A stretch of 32,886 nucleotides of DNA from JAGXFP01 sp039714535. GTDB taxonomy: Bacteria > Desulfobacterota > Desulfobulbia > Desulfobulbales > JAGXFP01. A program made the position numbers and the translations under genes. Shown piece by piece: positions 15,306-24,626 of this stretch. Numbering within the stretch: the first letter of the stretch is position 1; each line of letters starts with the position of its first letter. The notes beneath the pieces were generated by a model that worked only from the letters and a program-made list of their open reading frames with translations, did no database searches and was not told the DNA's origin. The stretch is taken from positions 1-32,886 of the forward strand of contig JBDLJC010000040.1 of the NCBI GenBank assembly GCA_039714535.1, given 5' to 3'.

Positions 15306-17297
15306 ATGTTCAAACTAGTCAGTCAATTCAGCCCGGCCGGCGATCAACCGGCTGCCATTGAGACCCTCTGCCGGGGGCTTAAGGACGGCGCCCGGGAGCA
15401 GATCCTGTTGGGGGTCACCGGTTCCGGCAAGACCTTTACCATCGCCAAGGTAATTGCGGAGCTGGACCGCCCGGCTTTGGTGTTGGCCCCTAACAAGACC
15501 CTGGCGGCGCAACTCTTTTCGGAGTTCAAGGAACTATTCCCCGATAACGCGGTGGAGTATTTTGTCAGCTATTACGATTATTATCAGCCCGAAGCCTATA
15601 TCCCCCAGTCAGACACCTTTATTGATAAAGATTCGGCAATTAACGACGCCATAGATAAGATGCGTCACTCCGCCACCCGTTCTTTGTTGACCCGGCGCGA
15701 TGTTATTATTGTCGCCTCGGTATCATGTATCTACGGTCTAGGTTCTCCCGAAGAATATAAGGATATGCATCTCTTCCTGCGGGTCGGGGCCGAGTATCCG
15801 GTCGAGGAGATTAAACGGCGTCTGGTTTATATGCTTTATGAGCGTAATGATCTATCATTCCACCGGGGAACTTTTCGGGTCCGCGGCGATGTCCTGGAAG
15901 TTTTCCCCGCCTATGAGGAAGATCGGGCGATCCGGGTGGAGTTATTTGGTGATACGGTGGATGCGATCAGGATCATCGACCCCCTGCGGGGCAAAGTCCT
16001 GGAGAATCTGGATGAGACCACCATCTTTGCCTCCAGTCATTTTGTTACCTCCAAGGAGCGTTTGCAGATCGCCCTGGGCACGATCAAAGAAGAGCTCCGG
16101 GACCGGCTGGCCTTTTTTGAATCGGAGCGGCGGCTGGTCGAGGCCCAGCGGCTCAACCAACGGACCGAGTTCGACCTGGAGATGATCGCGGAGCTTGGCT
16201 ACTGCAACGGCATCGAAAACTACAGCCGGCACCTGACCGGCCGTAAACCCGGCGAGCCGCCGCCGACCCTGCTCGATTATTTCCCGCCCGATTTTCTGTT
16301 GTTCATCGACGAAAGTCATATAGCGGTGCCCCAGGTCGGGGGTATGTATCGGGGTGATCGTTCGCGCAAGAGAACCTTGGTCGAGTTTGGTTTTCGCTTG
16401 CCATCGGCTCTGGATAACCGGCCTCTGCGGTTTGAGGAATTTGATCAGCGCTTTCAGCAGGCGGTCTATGTCTCGGCCACTCCCGGCGAGCATGAGTTTG
16501 CCGGCGCCCAAGGTCGGATCGTGGAGCAGATTATCCGGCCCACCGGTCTCCTTGATCCCGAGGTGGAGGTGCGGCCCGCTACTTCTCAGGTGGATGACCT
16601 GCTGGAGGAGATCCGTCTGAGGGTTGAACGGGATGAGGCGGTGCTGGTCACCACCCTGACCAAACGGATGGCTGAGGACCTCACCGATTACTACGATAAT
16701 CTCGGGGTGAAGGTCAAGTACATGCATTCCGATATCAAAACCCTGGAGAGGATGAGTCTGATCCGGGACCTGAGGCGGCTTGAGTATAATGTCCTGGTTG
16801 GCATTAATCTTCTCCGGGAAGGGCTCGATATTCCCGAGGTGTCGCTGGTGGCGATTCTTGATGCCGACAAGGAGGGGTTCCTGCGCAGTGAACGGTCCCT
16901 GATCCAGACCTGCGGTCGGGCGGCCCGTAATGTCGCGGGCAAGGTGATTATGTACGCTGATAAGATTACCGGTTCAATTGCCAAGACCATTGCGGAAACC
17001 GAACGGCGGCGGGCCCTGCAGAAGGCCTATAATGTCGAGCATGGTATTACCCCGGCTACGATCAAGTCCTCCATCAAGGATATAATGGAGACGGTTTACG
17101 AAAAAGATTATGCTGAGCCGGTTCTTAAAGCCGCTGAACCAGAGGTTGATTTTGTTAATCTGGATGAATTGCGGCGGAAGATAAGCGCTTTTGAAAAGGA
17201 GATGTATCGGGCCGCTGAAGAACTGGAATTTGAGGAGGCGGCCCGTCTACGTGATCTGGTTAATGCCTTGAAGAAAAAGGAGCTGCAATGCCTGTAA
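15306..17297 (+). CDS. uvrB: Excinuclease ABC subunit B
   Basis: UvrB is the helicase-like damage verifier of nucleotide excision repair, loaded by UvrA and then recruiting UvrC. The 663 residues carry Walker A GVTGSGKT (36-43), the beta-hairpin SYYDYYQPEAYIPQSDTF, the RHLTGRKPGEPPPTL segment, the DEAD-type box FIDESHIAVPQ, motif V/VI LLREGLDIPEVSLV and QTCGRAARN, and a C-terminal UVR helix pair (EKEMYRAAEELEFEEAARLRD). Length is as usual. The ribosome binding site is weak. The last 10 bases overlap the next gene, so the two are co-translated. Confidence 0.97.
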   Translation: MFKLVSQFSPAGDQPAAIETLCRGLKDGAREQILLGVTGSGKTFTIAKVIAELDRPALVLAPNKTLAAQLFSEFKELFPDNAVEYFVSYYDYYQPEAYIPQSDTFIDKDSAINDAIDKMRHSATRSLLTRRDVIIVASVSCIYGLGSPEEYKDMHLFLRVGAEYPVEEIKRRLVYMLYERNDLSFHRGTFRVRGDVLEVFPAYEEDRAIRVELFGDTVDAIRIIDPLRGKVLENLDETTIFASSHFVTSKERLQIALGTIKEELRDRLAFFESERRLVEAQRLNQRTEFDLEMIAELGYCNGIENYSRHLTGRKPGEPPPTLLDYFPPDFLLFIDESHIAVPQVGGMYRGDRSRKRTLVEFGFRLPSALDNRPLRFEEFDQRFQQAVYVSATPGEHEFAGAQGRIVEQIIRPTGLLDPEVEVRPATSQVDDLLEEIRLRVERDEAVLVTTLTKRMAEDLTDYYDNLGVKVKYMHSDIKTLERMSLIRDLRRLEYNVLVGINLLREGLDIPEVSLVAILDADKEGFLRSERSLIQTCGRAARNVAGKVIMYADKITGSIAKTIAETERRRALQKAYNVEHGITPATIKSSIKDIMETVYEKDYAEPVLKAAEPEVDFVNLDELRRKISAFEKEMYRAAEELEFEEAARLRDLVNALKKKELQCL

Positions 17298-17968
17298 AGA
17301 AAAAATTAAGTTACCGGATTAGTTTGGCGCTGGCCCCTGTTATCTATAGGCTTATTTCAAAACTGCTTTTTCCTTCCTGCCGGATTGAGTCCAGGGGGAT
17401 GGAAAAGATCGAGGAGTTTGGCCGAGATGGCAAGCCGTTTATTGCCGCGTTCTGGCATCATGGCCTTTTCTATATCACGGCTCTGGACTGTAGCCTGCCA
17501 TGGGTAGGGATGGTCAGCGCCAGTGGCGATGGTGAATATATTGCCAGAATTCTCGAAAGTCTGGGGTTTGAGACGGTCCGTGGTTCCAGAAACAAGCGGG
17601 GAATTGCTGCCCTTAAGGGCCTGATCTCGGCTGTGTTAAAAGGGGGGCGGAATGTCTCCATTGTCGCGGATGGCTCCCAGGGCCCACCTCTTGTTGCCCA
17701 GGCCGGCGCTGTTCTCCTCGCCAGTAAAACGGGGGCGCCGATCGTGCCTTTCGGCTGGGGGGCCGACCGCTATATTGCCTTCAGAAGCTGGGATCGGACC
17801 GTGCTGCCCAAACCATTTTCCCGGCTGTTTTTAAAAGCTGGAAAACCCCTGTTTGTTCCTCCCGGTTTAAAGTCAGAGGGGCTTGAGGAGTATCGGTTGA
17901 AACTGGAGCAGCAACTTATGGAAAATTATCATGAGGTCTGGGGCCATTTCGGGATCAAAGAGCATTGA
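17288..17968 (+). CDS. DUF374 lysophospholipid acyltransferase family protein
   Basis: A 226-residue protein of the DUF374 branch of glycerolipid acyltransferases. It has an N-terminal hydrophobic segment (about 10-30), a WHHGLFY motif in place of the classic HxxxxD box, the SRNKRGIAALKGL segment, and the substrate loop VADGSQGPP followed by QAGAVLLASKTGAPIVP. Members are thought to acylate lipid or lipid A-like acceptors at the inner membrane; no substrate can be assigned here. The start overlaps the uvrB end by 10 bases, with GGAG 5 bases upstream. In related genomes such proteins sit near lipid A or Kdo genes, which are absent here. Confidence 0.8.
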   Translation: MPVKKKLSYRISLALAPVIYRLISKLLFPSCRIESRGMEKIEEFGRDGKPFIAAFWHHGLFYITALDCSLPWVGMVSASGDGEYIARILESLGFETVRGSRNKRGIAALKGLISAVLKGGRNVSIVADGSQGPPLVAQAGAVLLASKTGAPIVPFGWGADRYIAFRSWDRTVLPKPFSRLFLKAGKPLFVPPGLKSEGLEEYRLKLEQQLMENYHEVWGHFGIKEH

Positions 17969-17996
17969 TCAAGCATACTGACCTATAAAAAAACTT

Positions 17997-18890
17997 TCAC
18001 CGTTTTAGAATAGCTTTAAAAGCGTCTTGTAATGTTGCATATTTAAAAATGTAGCCTGATTCCTGCAGTTTACCGGGAATGACTTTTGTGCTTGCAAGTA
18101 ATAACTCTTGAGCCATCTCACCCAATAATATTTTTGCCATAGCTGCCGGTAAAGGGAAACAAGTAGGACGATTGAGTAGCTTCCCCAATGTTTTAGTGAA
18201 ATCATGATTTGTTACCGGATTTGGAGAAACTAGGTTTATTGGGCCTTTGAGAGCTTCATTTTTGATTATGTGGTTTATGATCCCAACAACATCGTTAATT
18301 GTTACCCAGCTGATATACTGTTTTCCGGTGCCAATAATACCGCCAAGCCCCATTTTGAACGGAGGCAGCATCTTTTTTAAGGCACCGCCTTTCAAGCTTA
18401 AAACTATGCCAGACCGGATATTTGCAACTCTGATACCTGATTGTGCAGCCTTGGTCGTAGCTCCCTCCCATTGGTAGCAAACATCAGAAAGGAACCCTGT
18501 TCCCTTTCTGCTTTCTTCAGATAATTTTTCATCTCCCCGGTCACCGTAAAACCCAATAGCGGAAGCAGAAATAAAGACTTTAGGTTGATAGTTTGCTCTT
18601 GAAAAATATTCAGCGAGTAATTTCGTTCCTTTGACTCTGCTATTTTTAATTTTTGCTTTTTTTTGTTGGTTCCAACGACCGTCGGCGATACTCTCTCCGG
18701 CTAAATTGATAACAACATCAATTTTCTGATTAGCACCTAATTCGATTATTTCATTTTCAATATCCCAATAAGGTGTGGTTGCTGCAGATTTTCTTTGGAG
18801 AGAAACAATCTGGTGTCCTTGCTCGGCCAGAGAATTTGCAATCTCTTTTCCAATCAATCCGGATGCACCAGAAATTAGAATTTGCATCAT
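17997..18890 (-). CDS. SDR39U1/YfcH-type NAD(P)-dependent epimerase
   Basis: A 297-residue atypical short-chain dehydrogenase of the TIGR01777 group. The nucleotide loop is ISGASGLIGKEIA at the N-terminus. It then has VINLAGESIADGRWNQQKK, SASAIGFYGDRGDEKLSEES with the YG..D segment typical of the group, and a C-terminal DUF1731-like region (PLPAAMAKILLGEMAQELLL, then KVIPGKLQESGYIFKY). Substrate is unknown for the whole family. GGGAA lies close before the start, which has two successive ATGs. Base composition is clearly more AT-rich than uvrB next door. It is convergent with the DUF374 gene. Confidence 0.88.
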   Translation of the reverse strand: MMQILISGASGLIGKEIANSLAEQGHQIVSLQRKSAATTPYWDIENEIIELGANQKIDVVINLAGESIADGRWNQQKKAKIKNSRVKGTKLLAEYFSRANYQPKVFISASAIGFYGDRGDEKLSEESRKGTGFLSDVCYQWEGATTKAAQSGIRVANIRSGIVLSLKGGALKKMLPPFKMGLGGIIGTGKQYISWVTINDVVGIINHIIKNEALKGPINLVSPNPVTNHDFTKTLGKLLNRPTCFPLPAAMAKILLGEMAQELLLASTKVIPGKLQESGYIFKYATLQDAFKAILKR

Positions 18891-19261
18891 TTTCCCTTTT
18901 TATGATGGTTCAGTTCAGTCGCCCAACAAGTTGTTATCCGGTTTCCTGATATCCAAGGCAATGAAGTTGATCCTGAGATTTATGCCATAAAACGTTGTCT
19001 CTAACTATAATATCATACAAAAAATGGGTGATAATCAGAAACTTGATAACACCGGATGATTTTAATTCCCGCGAGTTTCCAAGGTGGTTATGCCAATCCT
19101 TGGTCAAAGAAGTTCGGAGGTCGTTATGCGCTGATTCTATGTTAAGTGGTTAATTTGCCATTTTAATTTCTATCAAAAAATAGGTCTTCAAATGGTCAGA
19201 GTAAAATAACCTCATATTTTTTACGAGTAAACTCCACGAGAAAGAACAGGCTGGGAATTTT
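18891..19261. other. Intergenic stretch, no gene seen
   Basis: About 370 bases, AT-rich, with no coding frame that has a start signal. It should contain the epimerase promoter on the minus strand near 18900-18960, but no clear hexamers are visible. A terminator for the leftward operon marks its right edge. Confidence 0.5.
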
Positions 19262-19291
19262 AAAAGCAGGCCCGGCGCGTGATCTGCTTTT
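19262..19291 (-). terminator. Terminator of the HAMP/TauE/Cys-rich operon
   Basis: AAAAGCAG (19262-19269) pairs perfectly with CTGCTTTT (19284-19291) over a GC-rich loop. It abuts the stop codon of the small Cys-rich gene. Short A/T runs on both sides would allow function in either direction. Confidence 0.6.
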
Positions 19292-19488
19292 TATTCTTTT
19301 CCGTCTTCAGTCCTCTCCTTTCTTTTCTCCGCGAGTTCTTTTTCGAGTTCCGCAATTAGTCTTTCGGTTTCTTCACTGAGAGCGACCTTGCCTTCAAGGA
19401 CGCAGCCGCGACGGCCCATAATGCATCTGGACTTAAGTTTTTTGCAGATATCGGTGTCAAAATCGTGATTCTTGCATGAAAAGGTCAT
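19291..19488 (-). CDS. Small four-cysteine protein
   Basis: A 65-residue soluble protein with Cys5, Cys15, Cys22 and Cys29 in its first half (the last three in DICKKLKSRCIMGRRGC) and a highly charged Glu/Lys/Arg helix in the second half (EETERLIAELEKELAEKRK). The four cysteines could hold a metal such as zinc or an iron-sulfur centre; this is inference. AGGT precedes the ATG. It follows the TauE/SafE gene by 31 bases on the same strand and is closed by a terminator, which supports it as a real last gene of that operon. I recall similar uncharacterised miniproteins in proteobacteria but cannot name the family. Confidence 0.65.
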   Translation of the reverse strand: MTFSCKNHDFDTDICKKLKSRCIMGRRGCVLEGKVALSEETERLIAELEKELAEKRKERTEDGKE

Positions 19489-19519
19489 TTTTTTCTACCT
19501 GGAATTTTGTCTTGCTTAA

Positions 19520-20281
19520 TTAGTAGGCATTGTAGATCAGATGAATGCCCAGCAGGGTTAAGAGAAAGATAAAGACTTCCTTTAAGAGCCGCTCGTTGAT
19601 TCTCCTGGTAATGCGGGGGCCGATCTGGCCACCGATCATCACACCGGGAACCGCCCACATCACCACCGCGAGTTCGGCCCTGCCGCCCATCAGCAGGTGG
19701 ACTGCCGAGCCGCAGATACAGGTGCCAAAGATGATCAGGATACTGGTGCCGATGGCGCTCTGCATCCTCATTGCCAGTCGGCCCCGCATTATCGGGACCA
19801 GCCATTCGCCCATGCTGATACTGAGCATGCCGCTGCCAACGGCCATCAAGGCCACTAGCCATGCATAGCGAAAGGACTTCTGTAACTCGATCCTGATCGC
19901 GCCCTTATCGTCATATTTCTGATTTGAAGAGACAAACCATAGTGCCGTTGCCATCACCAGTAGACCGAGGACCATTCTCATCTGCGACTGGCTTAAAAGG
20001 TGGGCGAATTTGGCTCCGAGCGCAAGGCCCGGCAGGGCGATGAGCAGAAAGAAAAGGGCCAGTTTAGGGTCAATACATTTTTGTCTGGCATAGGCGTAAC
20101 TACTGGACCCCATCCCGGCGGTCTGGATCAGCAAGGAAGTGACTACAGCGGTTCCCGGCTCCATTTTCATCAGGATCAGGAAGAAGGGCATCCAGAGGAC
20201 ACCGCCGCCCAGGCCGATTGCTGAAACGACCGTGGCAATGATAATGCCGGCCGGTAAGGTTAGCCATGGTTCCGTAATCAT
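19520..20281 (-). CDS. TauE/SafE family membrane transporter
   Basis: A 253-residue integral membrane protein of the TauE/SafE (formerly DUF81) family, whose members export sulfite, sulfoacetate or similar organosulfur anions. About eight hydrophobic segments fall in two halves, each opening with a glycine-rich motif: VVSAIGLGGGVLWMPFFLI near 18-36 and MAVGSGMLSISMGEWLVPI near 145-165. The conserved ending PGVMIGGQIGPRITRRI is present. The ATG overlaps the stop of the HAMP gene by 4 bases, so the two are translationally coupled. The true substrate is unknown; sulfite is plausible for a sulfur-metabolising organism. Confidence 0.85.
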   Translation of the reverse strand: MITEPWLTLPAGIIIATVVSAIGLGGGVLWMPFFLILMKMEPGTAVVTSLLIQTAGMGSSSYAYARQKCIDPKLALFFLLIALPGLALGAKFAHLLSQSQMRMVLGLLVMATALWFVSSNQKYDDKGAIRIELQKSFRYAWLVALMAVGSGMLSISMGEWLVPIMRGRLAMRMQSAIGTSILIIFGTCICGSAVHLLMGGRAELAVVMWAVPGVMIGGQIGPRITRRINERLLKEVFIFLLTLLGIHLIYNAY

Positions 20282-20895
20282 TTTTCGCTGGAGTAGAAGT
20301 GGAAACAGTTAACCAGACCATCGAGGGAGCCAAGCTCTTGTTGCAATATGGCCAGTTTCCGGCGAATCTTTGCCCGATCTTCGGGGGTGAGTTCTTCCTT
20401 GGTCAAGATCTCCATGGTTTTGCCGATAGAGCCCGCGCCGATCGTGCAGACGTTTTTGGACAGCAGGGTGGTTTCCTGGAGGTTACTGGATAGCTCGTTA
20501 ATAACGTTGCCGAGCTCACCGAGTTCGTTGCCGGATTGAATCTTAATAGTCTGCCGCAGGTCGCCCGTTGCCAGCTTTTTTGATATTCCGATCATATGCT
20601 GGAGGGGTTCGGTAATATTCTTGGTGAACATGGTGAGGACGATGACCATCACGAAGACGATGATGGCGATCATCAGGATGGCCTTGTTTCTGATCTTCTC
20701 GATCGGTTGAAATACATCGTCAATAACCATCTCGGCCTGGGAGTATTTCTGGAAGTTATCGATCAGGCCCTGCTTCAATTCCTGGCTATGGGTATCCGCA
20801 ATAAATTCAAAGCTGACGAACAGCGAGGCGACGCCTATCAGCAGAAAATAGACCAGCATGGTCCGTTGTAAACTGTATCCTGATTTCTCTGCCAT
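20278..20895 (-). CDS. HAMP-domain membrane protein without output domain
   Basis: A 205-residue protein with two membrane helices (about 12-30 and 70-91), a short periplasmic loop of about 40 residues between them, and a HAMP domain just after the second (about 92-145, with NITEPLQHMIGISKKLATGDLRQ and GNELGELGNVINELS). A C-terminal helical tail of about 60 residues follows. No kinase, methyl-accepting or cyclase domain is present. AGGGGA precedes the ATG. It overlaps tauE by 4 bases, so its signal relay may bear on the exporter or on a partner elsewhere. The small sensor loop is too short for a known ligand domain. Confidence 0.8.
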   Translation of the reverse strand: MAEKSGYSLQRTMLVYFLLIGVASLFVSFEFIADTHSQELKQGLIDNFQKYSQAEMVIDDVFQPIEKIRNKAILMIAIIVFVMVIVLTMFTKNITEPLQHMIGISKKLATGDLRQTIKIQSGNELGELGNVINELSSNLQETTLLSKNVCTIGAGSIGKTMEILTKEELTPEDRAKIRRKLAILQQELGSLDGLVNCFHFYSSEK

Positions 20896-21269
20896 AAATT
20901 CCCCTATGATTTCGGGCTGTATTGCTTGGCCGGTAATTCGGGGAATTTATACACCATATAGCTTGAACGCGCCTCTCTTAATCAGAATTATCATTATTGA
21001 TGAAGAGAAAATTGCCCCCTATTGAAACGTCTGGGGCTGGCCCTGAGTAGTTATGGCCCGCCGAGATGAATGTTCGGACATTGATTCGGAGTAAAACGGA
21101 ACAGTCAGTCAAATACTAGGTATGTTGACTTGAGATACCACCCTCAAAAATAATTAAGTAAACTGTCCCTGGAATTCCCGCGGAATAGCACAAGTTGTTT
21201 TAGTACCAGCGTCCCCTTTACTTTATCCCCAGCCGAATGCGCCAAGCTAATCAGTAATTTATGCACTAG
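20896..21269. other. Intergenic stretch, no gene seen
   Basis: About 370 bases between the HAMP gene start and the end of the 1037-residue gene. It should hold the promoter of the HAMP-TauE operon. The words GGAACAGTCAGTCAAA (from 21099) and TTAAGTAAACTGTCC (near 21154) form a loose inverted repeat and resemble non-coding repeat debris; I cannot assign a family. Confidence 0.45.
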
Positions 21270-24200
21270 TTAATATTCAGGCTTAACATCAAACGGCAAT
21301 TTGATAATTTTTTGTTTCTCGGCTCGAACCAGTTCTACCTCTTCTATCCCGTGCCCCATTGGCAGGGTCACTGTCCAATAGCCCCCTGACTGGAAATTGA
21401 CAGAATCGGCAATGATTCGCGTACCGTTTTTCATGATACCGTGAAGATTCACCAACCGTTCGATTGCGCCATCAATTTTAAGCCTGTATCCAGTGAAAAC
21501 AGACCAACTTACTTCGGTGATGGCAACTTTGATCCCGTCAACCTCGACCCCCTTCCACAGGTCATTTAGCGGAATCTTCGTTTTAGATATTTTCAGTGGC
21601 AACCGCACAATCAACTCACCTTTCAGACGATCTAGTTTCCGGCCCTGCTTGGTTTCCGCATTCAATGCTATGGTCTGGCCAAAGATTTTCAGACCTTGAT
21701 ATTCACGGTCAATCGATAACTTTCCGCTTTTAATGTAGTGAGGATACTGGATGCGTTGATAAACCGGTTGGTCTTCCTCGGCAGAGGGAATTTCCACCCG
21801 GCTACTTAATACGGACAAAACGCCTTGCAACTCCGGCAATACAGGCAAATAGACTTTGGCCTTGGGTTGAGGAGACCAGTTGTCCGGATCATGGTACAGC
21901 CACATTTTCACGCCCGGCCAGACAATACCTTCATAGATCGAATTACCGCTAATGCCGCTCCACCGATTATTGTCGGACGGTTGTAAATCGGACAAATCGA
22001 GCTTCTCGTATTTTCCCCAGAGCGCAATGTCCATCGATTCAGGCGCAAATTCATAAGGATTAACGGGCTTGTCTTTTTTATCGGCTGGGGTGGCCGATAC
22101 CAATATATCCGACAGTTCGAACTCCTTTTCGTCACTCAAAACCGTATCGGCGATAAAAAGCTCTACCCCCTTGACTTCACCTTTATAGCCCCGGGTCATT
22201 CTTCCGCCAATACCGGATGACCAACTGCCCTGCAGTACTTGCCCCGAGTTATTCAATCCCCGCACCTCCAGGAGACGCCCTTGTTCCCCGGAAACCTGAT
22301 AACTGACATTGCTGCCTTTAATGCCATTGAGATAAACACGGACACCGTTATGTTCGATCGAGGCGCCGGTCTCTGCTGGAAGTTTGAATCTGCCGACCTT
22401 TGTCGGCACACTGAACGACAGCCTGCCCTTAATGCGGGCGATATCCTTCAGCACCGTGCCCTTGACCAGCCGCACGCGCTTTGTCAGCGAAGCCCGTTCG
22501 TCAAAAGACGAGAAATACGTGACCGGTTCATAGTTGCGCTCCCCGTGCACTTCCATACGCGACACACAGGATTCGTCGCGCAACAAGGAACGATTTTCGT
22601 AATCCAGAACATCGTCTATATAAAACGAGATCTTTTCAGTGTCAGGGGCCGAGAAAGGCCGCCCCTTGGGAAGCGCTATCATTCCCTCAAGGGCCAGACT
22701 GACCAGTCCATTTCCCATCGGACTGAACGATTTGAGCGCTACACCATAAGGACCTTCCATAAAGATCGGGGCGCTATCATTCTCTTTCGGGCGGTAATCC
22801 GGCATGCGGCTGATACCCTTGTACAGATCGTAATCCATGGGGTTCTGGGCGATCTGCTCCTCTTCAATCTTGCTGTCATCCATACTGATCTGCGGTGTGA
22901 AGACCGCAGCCAACGCCTCTTCCCCCACATTATCCATCTCCGTCAGCATTTCCTTATCCAAGTCGATATCCGCACTAATCCGGGTTTTGTTCGATGCCAG
23001 CTGCAGACGTGAGGATAGCTTTGCCAGGGTGGGTGTGGACGATGAAGTGTCAGCCGCCACCAATTCATCTATCGCCTTTTGCCCTTTAGCAGCGGTCTCG
23101 TTGTTCCAGGCGCCGTTTTCACTGAACAACGAGCCGTTGACTTTCAGTTTCGCATCCAAACCAACCGTGGCGCCCACGGCAACGCCCTTCACGTCCGGAG
23201 CCTTTTGGGCCGCACCGGTAGCCATCATTCCGGGTATGCCTTTTATGGACTTGGCTGCCTGGTCCGGCGAGAACACCATCAGGGCCGTGAGCTTGCCGGA
23301 ACGATATGCATGCCATGTGGTTAATCCCTGGGCTGCTTCCGCCCCATCGTGTAAACGTTGCCAGATGCTATCAGCCATTATTTCTTGGTCACCGATCAAC
23401 AGCCACTGCGGATCGATATAAAGATAAGAGACGGATTGCGCCCTATTGCCTGCCGATCCCGTTTGTAAATCGGGGTCTTTACAAACGACTGTTTGTTCAC
23501 TCCCTCCTTGGCCCTCGGCTTGCTTGATCTTAACCAATTTCCACCGCCCCTGATCCAAGGCGATGATCTCGTAACTGCTCATAAGTGCCGACAAGATATG
23601 CTCTGCATTGAAATTTCCGGCCAGCAACGAATTGACGCCCGCCGACACAGCCACCGCTTTGTCCTTGGCATTGATTGAAAAGGTCGCTAGTTTCAAATTC
23701 TTGCGAAACTGTGCCTTCCCGGTGAAAAGCTGTTTCAGCACATCTTTATGGGAATCAGGAACCGGTAGTGCCTCGGGATCGGCATTGTCGAAAAAATGTT
23801 CGTACAGAGCTACTGTTTTGGCCATATCCAGGTAACCGATGGCAACCATGGAACCATCGGCCAGGGCATTTTCAGCCGTTGCCAACTGCTCGGGCTCACT
23901 CATATCGAGCCACTCCGTCAACTGCACCGGCCCGCTCAGATTGAGCCGATACCAACCGTAGGCAGCTATTCCGATCAATACGGTTAAAACCACAACAGAG
24001 ATGGCAATTAAACGGCCGCGCCGTGGAGATGATTTTGGCTTGGAATTGGAAGATTTCTGATCTACCCCGATAGGGCCGGAGGACTCCTGTGCAACAACAT
24101 TATCAACCGACTGCTTACCTGCCCCCTTCGGCTCTGCTCGGCCCTCCGTCTCGGGAATGACAACCACATCTACTCCGGCCCGGCGTAAAAACTCTGCGAA

Positions 24201-24383
24201 CTTTTCGAGCGATTTACAATCTGCCGCACTCTTGATTTTGCGCTTTTTACCCGAGAGAAAGACCCGCCTTGCCTCAGCTTCGGAAAGCTTGCTGATCTTG
24301 ATGATTGCCTGTAATGCAACCTCTTCTCTCGCCCCTTCGAGGAGCCCCCCGTTACTGTAAAGCCAAAATTTCATATCATTCAT
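21270..24383 (-). CDS. Large membrane-anchored protein of unknown function
   Basis: A 1037-residue protein with three parts. Residues 1-80 form a small cytoplasmic alpha/beta domain (KFWLYSNGGLLEGA to FLRRAGVDVVVIP) like the short N-terminal domains seen before membrane helices in other proteobacterial proteins. A Ser/Lys-rich linker leads to one helix (125-145), and the remaining 890 residues should be periplasmic. Residues 160-480 recall the DUF3352-like pattern (FNAEHILSAL), which is only a resemblance. The C-terminal half has two copies of a beta-sandwich-like unit, about 651-760 and 920-1032: compare IKGRLSFSVPTKVGRFKLP with LKGELIVRLPLKISKTKIP, each followed by a NGVRV or DGIKV strand. 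The start could be the ATG at 24383 or the one at 24374; neither has a strong ribosome binding site. Function is unknown. Confidence 0.85.
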   Translation of the reverse strand: MNDMKFWLYSNGGLLEGAREEVALQAIIKISKLSEAEARRVFLSGKKRKIKSAADCKSLEKFAEFLRRAGVDVVVIPETEGRAEPKGAGKQSVDNVVAQESSGPIGVDQKSSNSKPKSSPRRGRLIAISVVVLTVLIGIAAYGWYRLNLSGPVQLTEWLDMSEPEQLATAENALADGSMVAIGYLDMAKTVALYEHFFDNADPEALPVPDSHKDVLKQLFTGKAQFRKNLKLATFSINAKDKAVAVSAGVNSLLAGNFNAEHILSALMSSYEIIALDQGRWKLVKIKQAEGQGGSEQTVVCKDPDLQTGSAGNRAQSVSYLYIDPQWLLIGDQEIMADSIWQRLHDGAEAAQGLTTWHAYRSGKLTALMVFSPDQAAKSIKGIPGMMATGAAQKAPDVKGVAVGATVGLDAKLKVNGSLFSENGAWNNETAAKGQKAIDELVAADTSSSTPTLAKLSSRLQLASNKTRISADIDLDKEMLTEMDNVGEEALAAVFTPQISMDDSKIEEEQIAQNPMDYDLYKGISRMPDYRPKENDSAPIFMEGPYGVALKSFSPMGNGLVSLALEGMIALPKGRPFSAPDTEKISFYIDDVLDYENRSLLRDESCVSRMEVHGERNYEPVTYFSSFDERASLTKRVRLVKGTVLKDIARIKGRLSFSVPTKVGRFKLPAETGASIEHNGVRVYLNGIKGSNVSYQVSGEQGRLLEVRGLNNSGQVLQGSWSSGIGGRMTRGYKGEVKGVELFIADTVLSDEKEFELSDILVSATPADKKDKPVNPYEFAPESMDIALWGKYEKLDLSDLQPSDNNRWSGISGNSIYEGIVWPGVKMWLYHDPDNWSPQPKAKVYLPVLPELQGVLSVLSSRVEIPSAEEDQPVYQRIQYPHYIKSGKLSIDREYQGLKIFGQTIALNAETKQGRKLDRLKGELIVRLPLKISKTKIPLNDLWKGVEVDGIKVAITEVSWSVFTGYRLKIDGAIERLVNLHGIMKNGTRIIADSVNFQSGGYWTVTLPMGHGIEEVELVRAEKQKIIKLPFDVKPEY

Positions 24384-24514
24384 CCATTGCTTTGGTCTTT
24401 GAAATTTGGGGTCTTGAAATGCCAGTTTCGGCCTGTTGTTTTAACCACCTTGCTCATCGGTCAACATATTTCCAAACATCCAAGACAAACAGATAGGGGA
24501 GATATCTTGACTTT

Positions 24515-24560
24515 GCGAGTGAACCGAAGGTGAGTCAAGCAAAGACGTGACCCTTTTACT
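24515..24560. repeat. 46-bp dispersed repeat, copy 1
   Basis: Begins GCGAGTGAACCGAAGGTGAG and continues to a GTGACCC word and a T-run. Copies 1 and 2 belong to the tandem duplication, while a separate third copy lies at 26033. All three are in the same orientation. Confidence 0.85.
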
Positions 24561-24626
24561 TAATCTGTGGGCTGGCACCTTGAAGAGAGCAGGAGATGAT
24601 GAAGTCTCCATTATGTTATGGTTTTT

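Noticed and set aside
15942..16727. Open frame of about 260 codons opposite uvrB
   Set aside because: uvrB is complete with all motifs on the other strand; the antisense product resembles no family.
22239..23012. Open frame of about 257 codons opposite the 1037-residue gene
   Set aside because: The minus-strand frame is continuous over 3.1 kb with a signal-anchor and repeat structure, so it is the real one. The antisense frame lacks a ribosome binding site.
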